Of a stretch of DNA of 64,000 nt, positions 43,212 to 55,200 are shown piece after piece. The position numbers were made by a program, and so were the translations under genes. Below the pieces are notes generated by a model. The model ran no database searches, was not told the origin of the DNA, and was given only the letters and a program-made list of their open reading frames with translations. The stretch comes from CBDCWQ01 sp965223435 (GTDB lineage Bacteria > Myxococcota > Kuafuiibacteriia > Kuafuiibacteriales > Kuafuiibacteriaceae): the NCBI GenBank assembly GCA_965223435.1, contig CBDCWQ010000019.1, positions 558,001-622,000 on the forward strand, given 5' to 3'. Numbering within the stretch: position 1 is the first letter of the stretch; the number at the start of each line of letters is the position of its first letter.

Positions 43212-46200
43212 ATGGTTCGTTTTTTGAGCGTTTGGGGACTTGTACTCAGCGTCAGCATGTCAAGCCTTTCGACGTGGGCCGCGACATCCACCGCCAAGGA
43301 TAAGAAACCACAGAGGACCGTGGCCTTGGCGCCCGGATGGAATCTGGTGGTTGCGCCCCTTGACGCTTCCACGCTCCCGCCAAAGTGGCAGGACGCCCAC
43401 ATCCGGGTGTGGCACGCCAAAAGCTTCGCGGAGCGCACGGCGCCAAGCCCCACCCCGAGTGAGGCCGCCACAGCCCTGGTCGCAGGCGAGGTGTACTGGG
43501 TTCATGCTCGCGAGCCGCAAACCCTGGAATGGGACAGCCAAGACGACCGTTCTTTTGGCCCGGTAGGCCCGGGCTGGGATCTCTTTGGGGTGTCGACGGA
43601 CGCGGCCCACGGAGACATCATGGCCTCCCGGATACTCGCGTGGGATACAGCTCGACAACGCTACACCCCAGTGCGGGTTGGCGAGACCGTCGTGCCAGGC
43701 CAAGGCTACTGGGGTTTGTTCACCGAAGAGACCACCCCATTCGCGCGGACCTGCTTGCCCCCAGATTGGAGCTTTGTGTCCGCAGCGCAGGTCATCGCAA
43801 CCTGCCCGTTTTCCACCGCCGCCGATCATATCGTACCGAGAGAAGAATGGAGTACGCGCCATCCGGCCGCGGCATCTACCTCGGCCAGGTCATCCCGCAT
43901 CGTGCTTCACCATTCGCAAACCGAACGCGAGATGAGGGTGCAGGCCCTTCAAGAGCGGAACGGGCCCAACGGACAAGCTGCTTTGCTCGACGCGCACTTT
44001 ATCGTCGCGCTCGACGAACAAAACGCCTGGCAAACCTACGAGGGCCGGCCGCTGGCGACACCCTCAGGCGAAAACCGGTTGCCTCCACAAATCGACGTGA
44101 TCATCGTGGGGACCTACGAAGCCATTCAAAGCGCTCTGTATGCCGAAACACAGTTCGGCTTTGAGCCCGGCGCCTCCGAAGCCGACCAACAGCCCCCAAT
44201 GGAGGCCGTCCTTCGTTTGAGCGCCCTCGTCGCCCACCTCTCAAGTCACCACCAAGGCATCAAGGACATCGTACCTTACGCCCAAGGCCCCCACGCAGCC
44301 TATCCCGGCAAAGGGTTGAGCCCCGGCCGAGGCACCCTCCACCTGATTGAAGCGCTGCGGCTCCGCTTCTTCGGTCGCGCGCCTACCCTGCCGGATCCCC
44401 GGCTCAGCTTCACCCCTCCTCTGCCGTTCCAAGAACTCAAAGAAGACCTCGATGCACCCACCCTGACTGTCCACACACCGCAGGCGTCTACACGCTACAT
44501 TCGGAGCCCCTGGCTGCGACTTGGGGGCGAAGTCTTCGACGAAGCGCTCGAGGGCTTATACTTGAACGGGGCACTGGTCACTGACAAGAGCTCAAGTTTT
44601 TCGGAGCGGGTTCGTCTTCGACCCGGCAACAATCGGCTCGACCTGGTCGCGGTCGATCAGTCAGGCAACGCCAAACGTGTTGAACTCAACGTCATTCATG
44701 ATGCCCAAGCGCCCGCCATCGAAGTCACCACCGTGGCACCATCCGGTGCACCAAACAAGGCGGTCGAATTTCAAGTGCAGGTTCACGAGCCCCGCCTTCA
44801 AGAGCTTCGCCTCAATGGCCGCATCCTCCCGTGGGCTCATGAGTTCAGCCAGCGGGTCGCCCTCGACGACCTCAGTCCCGGCGTTTCTCATTTCGACTTC
44901 GAGGCCCGAGATCAAGCCGGGCATATCAGTCAGATCCGCGTTTCGGTCGAAAAGGATGAAACCGGCCAAGTCCTCGTGAGGGCGCCATCAGAAAAAAACG
45001 CCGTCGAACCCCAAGCGACAAATGTGGCTCCCCTTTTTACCCTCGAAGCCTCCACCGACAGCCCGGTATACACCCACCAAGACCGCTTTGTGGTGTCCGG
45101 GCAACTCATCGATGCCTCTATCCGTCTGGTGAGCATCAACGGAATGCTCGTCCCGACCCGCGACGGGGCTTTTCAGCAAACGCTGCGCCTTTTTTCGGAC
45201 ACGACCGAAGTCGAAGTTTTGGCCGAAAACGTTCTCGGCGAGCAATTTGTCGAACGCACAACCATTGTTCGCGATCAGAAACCACCTCAAATCCACATGA
45301 GAGGGCAATCAGAGCAAGACGTATACCAGGCACAACACGTCGTGACCGGACGCGTGCTGGACGCCCATCTCAAACAGCTCACCTTGGTTCAAAAAAAGGG
45401 GCTCTTGGAACAAACGGTGGACGTTGTCGAAGGCACGTTTCACGCCACCGTCGAACTGGACAAGGGCCCAAATCACTTTGTGCTCAGCGCTTTGGACCAT
45501 GCCCACAACAAAACAACCGTCCCGCTCGTCTTGTCGCTCCAGCCGGGCCTTAAAAAAGCCGTGCCACCACGCGCCCCCTCAGGTTTTTCGGCCACAACCT
45601 ACGCCCAGGAGGTGACGCTCGCTTGGCAACCACCCGCGCTCTTTGTGGGTGGGCACGAAATCCCGGCTGGGATCGAGGTCAGCCATCGGGTGTACCGGGA
45701 CAACGTCCTTCTCCAAGAGGTTGGTGCTTCGAAGCAGTACTTGGATAAAGTGCCCACCAACAACCGGATCTACACCTACACCGTCAGCGCGGTCGTACGA
45801 GACCAAAATGGGGCCGCTTTTGAATCGGCACGTTCGGAAGCCATTCCCGTAGAGGTCACTGCTCCTCAAGCAGCGACCAAACCCGGTGCCTTTGAACCGG
45901 GCCACATTTTGGCCACGCCCGATGGCCAGGCAGCATTGCCTTCTGTCGCCCTATCTAAGTTTGAGGGCACCCTTTTTGCTCATGTGGTCCACGTCACACG
46001 CGGACGCGATGAGCAGGCCCCAGACACCCTCGCGTACGCAAGAAGCCACAAGGCGGGCAAGCCTGGGACTTTTGAAACCACCGCGGAACTCACAAGAGGC
46101 ACACCGGGATGGATGGTGGCAGAAGTGGTCGTCGCTGCCCGCGGGCCACGCGTCGGCATCGCCTGGATAGAAGCCCCGAAGCAGCCCCCCGAAGAGCACC

Positions 46201-49200
46201 CCACAAGCCGCCTTTGGGTGACAGAGAGCCAAGACCGAGGGCAATCGTTTTCGAGCCCAAGGCTCGTCCGAGAGACGGCATCATGGAAGCGCGGACTCGG
46301 TATGGACTACGACCATGAAACGAACCTCCACCTTGTGTGGGGCGAAGGCGGGAAAGTCTATTACTTGAAAAACCTCGAGGGCGACGTATCAAACGTATTT
46401 GACGTTCAAAAACGTGACCCAAGCAACACGGTTGCCCAGCAAGCTGGCGAGGATGCCACCCAGGATCCCTATCGCTATCGAATCGAAGAAAACCAAGTCC
46501 ACCAACCCTCACTCCATATCGACGCGCAGACCATCTCCATCGTGGGTCGACGGACCCGCATGTGGGACAACACCCCGGGCGGGACCTGGCACGAGCAAGA
46601 CAAAATCCTGATCGCGCAACGGCCACTCGTCGAGGGCGCCTGGGCCCAAAGCGAAAACGAGGACGGCTGGCAACAGGGTCGGTGGCAAGGCAACACCCTC
46701 ACCGACTGGCGCATTTCTTCGGCTGGCCCCCTCGACGAAGGCCAAGGAGACGGCCTGCCATCCCATCCCCAAGCCGCGTCTTCGCCTTTTGGTTTGGCTC
46801 TGGTCTACGAAGATGGGCCTTCAGACAACCCCAACCAGTTAGGTTCCAATCCAATCAAGTTGCAGACTTCGACCGACGGCGGCGTCACGTGGTCGACGCC
46901 GCACACCCTCGGGCTCGGCTACCTTCCCCAAGTCGGCGTCACCGATGAAGGACAGCTGACCGTCTTGTATTACGTGCCAAGGGCCGATGGCGGAGGCCTT
47001 ATCGAAGCCCGAACCCGCATCGAGGCTGGGCAGTCCTTTGGCCCTCAAGTCTCGATCAATAAACTTCCTGTTCGACCGATCCACTGGAAAAATCACGGCG
47101 GAAAAAGCGACTCGTTTCGGGGCCGGGTCGCGATGGCCAGCCACGAGGACCTCTTTTTTGCCGCGTGGATCGAAAAGACCCCGGCAGACGCGGATCAGGT
47201 TGTCACCGCCCGCGCATCCTACGCACCCGAGGTCACTCAATACGCCGTCGAGCTGCCGCCGTTTTTGACCCAGGGCAAGAGTACCCGCCTCAAAGTCACC
47301 GCCGAAAATCGGTACCACATGCAGGTCGACGCCAAAGACAGTCTTCGCTTGGTCACCCGTAAAGGTTCGCGTTCGGGCCAAAGCGGCGGGCCAGCGGCAG
47401 CACCGGCCTCAACAAGCAAAGCAGACGTTCCACCGCCTGGTGGGAGTTTGGAAGTTCAATTGACGTCTGGCCAAGCGCTCGTTTGGACCGATCACCAAAA
47501 CCTTTCGCTGTGGAGCAAACTCGGAACCGTTAACCTCGCCGAACACGAAGCGATCGAGCCCCCGGACGCAACCCTTCAAACCGCCCTTCTGCCCAGTGAA
47601 CCCACAATGTCAGCCTTTGGCGACACCATTCCCAGCTTCGAGCCAACCGCCGACGGAAACTATCGAAAAGCACAATGGATGAGAGACCGTCTGTTTGCGT
47701 TGGACGAGCACGACTGGGCGGGAAGAAGCGTCGCCTACCAGGTCGAATACGAAGCCACAGAAAACGACCCGACTTCCCGGGCGAAAAAGGGCGATGTCGA
47801 CCGAGCCGAAAGCGGACGCGACACCGACTCTCAGTACCTCGCGAGTTTTGAACGCGTGTGGGCCTACACCCAAGGTATCGCCCTCGCCCAGTTCTCGCGC
47901 TCGGGAACACCGACCGACAACCGTCGCGCCCAAGCCCTGGCACGGTATCTCTGTGACCAAGGCCAGCACGCACCGCCGAGCGAAGGAGATTGGGTCATCA
48001 AAGGCTGGCACTTTTCGTGGAATACATCGGGCGACGACTGGAAAGATGCACGATTGGTCACCGGCGCCAGCGCCTGGGTGGTGCACGGTCTCGGTGTATT
48101 TCTCACGTCGGGGGCATTCGCCTCGATTCCTTTCGAAGCCGACAAAGTCATCCTCCAGGGTTGCTATCACGCGGCGTTGCGCGGACTCGAGCTTCACCGG
48201 GTGTCGGGCACAACCCAAGACGGCAAACCCATCAGCCTCATGACCGCCGGATTCACCACCCGAGGGCTCGACCAGGCGGCCACACCATGGAACATCGAAG
48301 GCCCCGGGGGGGAACGCCTGGCCTTGAAACGCGAGGTTTGGGACTACTACGACGTCCTTGATGCCATCGGTTACGAAGACTTCGATCCTGAACGCCCGCC
48401 CGAGGTCGCCCGCCGCTTCGAGGACAGCGCACCGGGACAGGGCACACTGAACGACGGAGCCCCGAAGGTCCTCGCCGAGGGTGAACTCAAGATCCTGAAG
48501 GAACAGGTTCGGGCCATGAACGTCGTCACCGAACACAACCTCGATGTCCTCAGCGTGCTGAACCACGCGCTCGATCACGCGGGGCCTCTGGAAGTGGATA
48601 CGGCCCACCTCGAAACCTGGAGAAATGAAGTCCGAAACGGAATCTTCTACGTGCTTTGGGACGATGAAGGCACCTTATGGCGACGCGATCTTGAAGGCGC
48701 CCTCAGGAGCGCTGCGCCTGGCGGCCAAAAACAAGAACAAATCGAAGCAGCCCTCGAAAGAGGAGACTGGGGCCGGGTATCGACCGGCGGCATGATGGTC
48801 ACACCATCGGATGTGCGGGCTGTGGCCCAAGGTCAGCGGATTTCACGAGACGACTTCGTCCACAAACTTCAGTCGGGGTCAGATCATGGGGCCACTGAGA
48901 TCCAAGGGCCGGATGGCCGCGTCCATTTTGTGCGTTCAAAACATGTGGCCGTCGACAACTGCAGCTGGCTATCGCTGTCGGTGGACTATGCGGATCTCGG
49001 GGCAAAGGAGGAGATCGACCGACTGGGGCGATGTTTGGAGTTCACCACCCTCGCGTTCGCGAAACACATCGAATTCGAAGGAAAGGCATACTACGGGAGC
49101 CACTATTTCTTTGACGAATTCGAGGACCGCTACATCGCAGCCAGCGCAAGGCAAGAACAATCGTTTCACCTGGAGGCCACAACCGGCCTTATCCTGGCGC

Positions 49201-52200
49201 TCTTCGAATTTGCCCAAAACCACCCGGAACACGAAAAAGCCGCGTTCTTCGACAGCGAGGCGCGAGCGCTCTGGGCGGGTGTCCAGTCGTTTGTGGTGGA
49301 CCACGGATTTCCGTACTCCAGCCAGCGCATCCAAGACCTCTCGACCCTTCTGACCTCGAGTACGGCCCTCATTTGGTTCATCGACACCTACGACCACATC
49401 AACCAACAAGGTCTTGATTTACAGCGGCCACTCAAAAACTACGCAAGCCATGTTCGCCCCGGAATCGTTGAGCACTTTGTCGGCACCGCCTTCGAACGCC
49501 TCAAAGCGCTGACTTCGACCACCACCCACCTCGTCCGGTCCGGAGGTCCAAGAGTCATTCGGTTCACACGGGTGGACGAACAAGCGATGGCGGTGGTCAC
49601 CGCGGTGAACCAAAACGACTGGGGAATGGCCGATTTGTGGGTCCAAGCACTCCTCAAGACCAGGCGCGAAACCACGATATCCGACGATTCCGGGACGCGC
49701 ACGCACCAAGAATTCCCCGCCGTCGTTGAAACAAACAGCGGCAATCCTCTGTTTGCTTTTCGTCACACCGGCGTGCAAATGACCGCGTACTATGCCCTAG
49801 GCTGGTACCTCGAGGCCCGTCGCCAGGACCCACACGCACCGCAAGACCTGACCCTTGAAAGAGACGTGGAAGAAACACTGACCAAGGGCCTGTCTTCGAT
49901 GATTTCTTTGTACTGGAAGCCACTCGATCCCGAGTTGGATGACCTCACCGACCTTCACGATCTGTTTTTGTGGGGCGGCCCGTCAGAAGACGCCGTGGCC
50001 CCACGCGCACGCACCCGAGACAATGCGCTGGCATACCTTGCCTACAAACAAGCGAAACGAGCGCTCGGAGACGACACCCACCTGTCGGCGTACCTGTTAA
50101 CCGGGTGGCTGGAGGGCCTCGAAACCATGGTGGGCGCCCACTGCTCACAGGGCGTCATCAGCGAAGGCATCGGCCTCCTCCACCAAAAGGCGCCATCGTT
50201 TGCGGTCAGCGCGGGCGCAAACTACGCCAACCAGGGCCCGTGTATGTTGTTTTTGGCAGCGACCCAAAACTTTGCAAGCTTGCAAGACCGGCTAGACAAG
50301 GTGATTCCGCGCAAACAACGAATTGACTTTTTGGAGCGCGAACACGGTGGGGCACCGACGTGGCCCCTCGAAACCCACAGTCTGCCGGAGCCTCAGATGC
50401 CGCCGTTCGGTAAAGATGCGTGGCAAAAGTATGCGGATGCCGAGCACGCCACCGAACCGCTTCTTTGGGCCCGGCTGGTGCAAGAGGGGCTTGGACGCCG
50501 CGGACTGGCAAAGATAGATCCCCGCCAAAAGGAACTCGCGCTCGAAGAGCTGGAATGGCTACGAAAGCTGAGGGGCGACAGCGCTTTTTACCACATCGCC
50601 ACGCTCCTGCTTTACAATCCCGGGGGGGCCTTTGGCCTTGAGGATGCCCCTTTGTTCAGGGTGCCAGACCAGGAACATACTCGAGCGGACTTCGACCATC
50701 AAGTCAGGTCCGTAGAAAAGGATGTGGTTCGAACCCTCTTCCTCAGTACGCCCACGCCCGAGCACTTTGACCCCCTCCTCAACCAGATTGCCGCACTCCG
50801 ATTTGCGCTACAGCAAAACGAAAATGGGGTTGTTCCAAGCGAATGGCCAAGCACATTTCACCGGCAGCGCCACGAGTGGATTGCGCGCGCGGATCGACAT
50901 CTATTGAACCTTTGCGGCACGGACGCTGGGTACTTCAACATACCCTGCGAAACGTTGAGCGCTCTTTACCTAGGCCTTCGTACCGAGCGTTTTCGCACAA
51001 CGGATTCGGGCATCGGTGCCCTTGTGACCGAACCCGGCCCTTTCCTGTGGCACGAAATCTTGGAAGCGCTCTATACGCCCCACGGGGACAAACACGTCAT
51101 TCGATTCGTCGACGAGCCCGGTGACCCGGATACACCGGTCTGCGTCACCTGTATCCATCCGCTACCAGTCGTCACCCTCACCGAGGACGCATCTGTCGCG
51201 GACCAGCAGCGAGAACTCCAGCAGGCCGTACTTGCAGCGTACGATCGAAAACTCGCGGACTACGCCAAGTTCGCGCCGACCCGGTCCAAGAGCCCAGCCA
51301 TCTATGGCCTCGTGGGAACCGATGCCATCGATGCATTGAACCCCAGTGCGGCCACCTACTGGAGTCCGCGTTCCATGACTTTGCGAAGCGTCCTACAGTA
51401 CCAAGCACACACCGGTGTGACCGCGCGCAACAAACTGGTCTTCGAGCCAAAGCCCCCCTTTGATGTGTTGGGCCTACCCTTGTCCAAGAATGCAGCCACC
51501 AAAATCAGGGCCCTCAGGGAACGCATCAATCGACACTGGAATGGGGATCTGACCGCGGCCGCAAAAGCGGCGGACCTTCTTCCGGGCGCCCTCCATCGCG
51601 CAATGCAGACCGGGGCGCTCAGCCAACCCCATCTGGATGCCCTCACGTTTTGGGAAGCCGGCGGTCCCAGCCGATATGGAGGCGAGCGCCCCCTTCAGAT
51701 CATCGGCGAATCACTGGTGGAGGGCCAATTTGATCCGCAAAAAGGCTGGAGTGATGCCCGATTTGTCATCGGGGTGCACGCCAATACCTGCCGGCGCTTT
51801 TTTGCCATCAACACCGGACGAGAGCCCCTCGACGTCAGTTTCGAAGCCGAATTCGAAAGCGCGCCCCACATCTCTGATGGTGCAGTCGTCTCGGTCAAGC
51901 ATCCTGAACTTGGCCTCTTGGACCCTGACGAAAAAGGCTATTTTGACGTCTGCCTTGATGCGCCCCAAGCATTCATCGACGAGATCGTGCCCATCCACGG
52001 GCCCCGGGTGTACGCCGGGTGGATCATCAAAGCACGGTACGGTTCGCAAGAAAGCTCCAGCTTCTACGTCGACCTGCTCGCCGATGAAGAAAGTGACCAG
52101 TGGGTGAACATTGCCGGGGTCAGCGAACGAGACACCCTGGAGCTCAAGCCGAACAGCTGCCGACGGTACGAGATCTACAACAACCATCGTCACCTCATGG

Positions 52201-55200
52201 ATTGGCAGGTGAGGGCCGACAAGACCTTCCAGGACACAGGTTTTGTGGCGGTGGTCGACGATGTGCAAAAACCCATCCTCGAGAGACACGAATCGGGGAG
52301 CTTTCGGGTCTGCCTGGAGGCCTCTGTCGACGACATCGTCCGAGTGCGCGGCCCGAGACAGCATCTTTTTCCCGTGGGTTGGTCGGTTCGGCTCCGGCTG
52401 GAGGGCGATGACCGCCAATACGCATTTCCCATTGAAATGACGGGGAACGACACCAAACAAGACGCATTGCGAGATATGGAAATCGTGGGCGCCTACGACG
52501 GAAGGATTCGCGTCCCCTACAACGGATGCAAAGACTTTGAGGTCATCAACCGCAAGCAGGAAGCCATGGACCTCCGTTTTGAAGTGACCCCTCTGGACGG
52601 AGAGTCCCCCCCAACAAGCGGCCTGGTCACCGTAGAGCCCACCGAATTCCAGACCATCCCCTCCGGCGGCCGCGGTCAACTGACCGCTTGTGCCATTGGA
52701 CCTGCAGACCGCTATAGGGTGGGCGGGGCACCGCCTACCGGATGGCGGATCGAGGCCATCAGCAAGCCCGAAGATGAGGGCGCGTTCCGCTACCCGGTCG
52801 ACGCGTTGGTCCATGGCGTGGCGGGCTACTGGCCCCTCGACGGCAATGGCACTGAGCGATCTTACGGAGCCTACCCCACCGAAGCGACACCCTTCGGCCG
52901 TCCGGCCGCTTGGATCTCGGGATGGGCGGGCCAAGCGCTCGAAGGCGGCGGGGCCCTCGACGCCCGCACCGGGTACGGCGAGTACCACGAAAGCTACGCG
53001 TTTTTAGAAACCAGCGAAGCTTTTTCGGCCTCGTTTTGGATCGCGAGACCCGAACGTCAATCCGAAGAGGCCCTGCACGTCATCGGAAACCGAGGACCAG
53101 GCAACATCGATGCCGGTTGGTCCATCACCTTAACCCCCGACGACCACATCGCGTTCGACGTGGTCCCCGAACGCGGCGGGTCCTTTTCGGCCCGTTCGGC
53201 TGACCCCATTCGGTGGCCTGGATCCCCGGTGAGCACCCCCAAGGGCTGGACCCACATTGTCGTGACCTACAACGGCGACAACGAAGCAAAGCTGTTCGTA
53301 GGCGGCCAGCCCCTCCGCATGATTCCCAGTAGCCGCCTGGACGGAGCGGCCAAACCCCTTCCCAACACCTACCCGGTGCGCATCGGCTGGTCGAGCTACG
53401 GCCTCGACCGGGCTTCTCCAGGCGGCCTCGACGAGGTTCGGCTGGTGCGCGGCGTGCTGGATGTGAACGATATTCAGACCCTCCGAGACCCCCTCCTTTC
53501 AACGAGCAGAAGCCACGCAGCCGCATCCGACGTGGGACGCTACCCCATGCCTGTCACCCTCGCGACGGCGTCCGAGACCCCCTGCGCCGATGCGCCCTGC
53601 GACGCCGGCACACCGGGCAAGACAACTCCCGATATCCCGGAGTGGTTCAAGAACAATGCCGATTGGTGGGCTCAAGGGACCATCGACGACAACGAATTTG
53701 TCACGGGCGTCGAATACCTCATTCAAGAAGGCATCATACAAGTGGCCGAAACCCAAGCGGCGTCAGGCCAAGAACCACTCCCGATTCCCGACTACGTTCG
53801 GCGCAATGCGGGCCTTTGGGTTGAGGGAGCCCTCAGCGACAAAGAGTTCCTCGACACCATCGCATATCTCATCGGCATCGGGGTCATCACCGTCCAGCCT
53901 CCGGCCGATCGGACCCCAACCCAAGACCCCCGGCTGAAGATCACGGGGCCCGAACCCCTCGAGTTTCGCTTCTCGCCGTCCGGTGAGTTCTCACCGGATA
54001 ACCACGTTCTGACCGTCATATCTGAGAACATGAAACCCACCGATTGGGAGATCGTGATCGAGGGCAACGAAAGCTGGCTTGAAGCACGAAAGCAGTCGCC
54101 CACCGAGGGTTCAGGCCCTCCGACTTCCGAACAGGTTCGAATCACCATCAACCCGCTGGCCGCATTGGAAGCCATGCTTGACCACAACACCGACAAGCTG
54201 ACCGCAACCCTCGCGTTCAAATGCCACCATGCAAGCGACACCGGTTTTCCGTGTGCCCCGAGCGAGGAAGTCAACATCGTAGGGGGGGCAGTGGAGCAAT
54301 CGCGCTTCAGACAAGGGGTCGTTGCCAATGGCTTCGAGCAAATGGTCGAACACATCGCGACCAATCAACTTGTGGCTCAGGGATTGACAAGAGCCTACGC
54401 GAGGCTCCCCGCACAACTGGGTACAACCGGCTTACTCATGGAAGCCACCGAAGCGCAGCGCCTGTTGGGAGAACTCTATAGACAAATCGCGGACGCAGAA
54501 CTGGCCATAGGAGCGGCGCAACCGTTCATCGATCTCGTTCGTTCTGATGCGCTCGATGTTTCCCCAAGCCGTACCAATGAGCTGCTCAGCCAGCTCTTAA
54601 AAAGCCAGGCAGAGGTTCGAGCCGGAACCGAAGACCTCGAGCGCATCAAAAACGAGCTCAACGTCAAGGGTACCCTCGTAGACGACGACGACCCCGCCGG
54701 GAACACATTCGCCGCGTGGTTCACCTACGCCATTAAGCCAGAGATAAGAACATTTGAAGCCGCCATCGACGACGCCAAGTCGATTCAGGACGAGGTAGGC
54801 TCACTTCCGGGGAAGTTGAGAGCCCAGGGGTGTGGGGCGTTGGCGTCCGATGCTTCCGCCCTAATCCAACAACACCAGGAATCCCTAGAAATGATGGAGG
54901 TAGGGGTTGATGCCCTGCACATCCTCGAAGAAGAATTTGGCAAAGGTGGAATCGGAGAAAGTCTCATTGACACCGAATTTCTTCGGGACTTTCAAACGCG
55001 GATCGAAGACGCGTACGTCCTGCTCGCAACCGCAGACATTCTGGGGGATGCCCTCCAAGATTTGAACGCCCCCGGTGTCTGCTCCGAGTCCAACTCGCTG
55101 GGCTTCCTCCCCGGATTCCAGGGCGTTTTCATGCCCGACGCAGCGAGTTCACACCCACCCTTTCAAACCCTCGCGGCCACCGCCGAAGTGGCCGCCTCGT

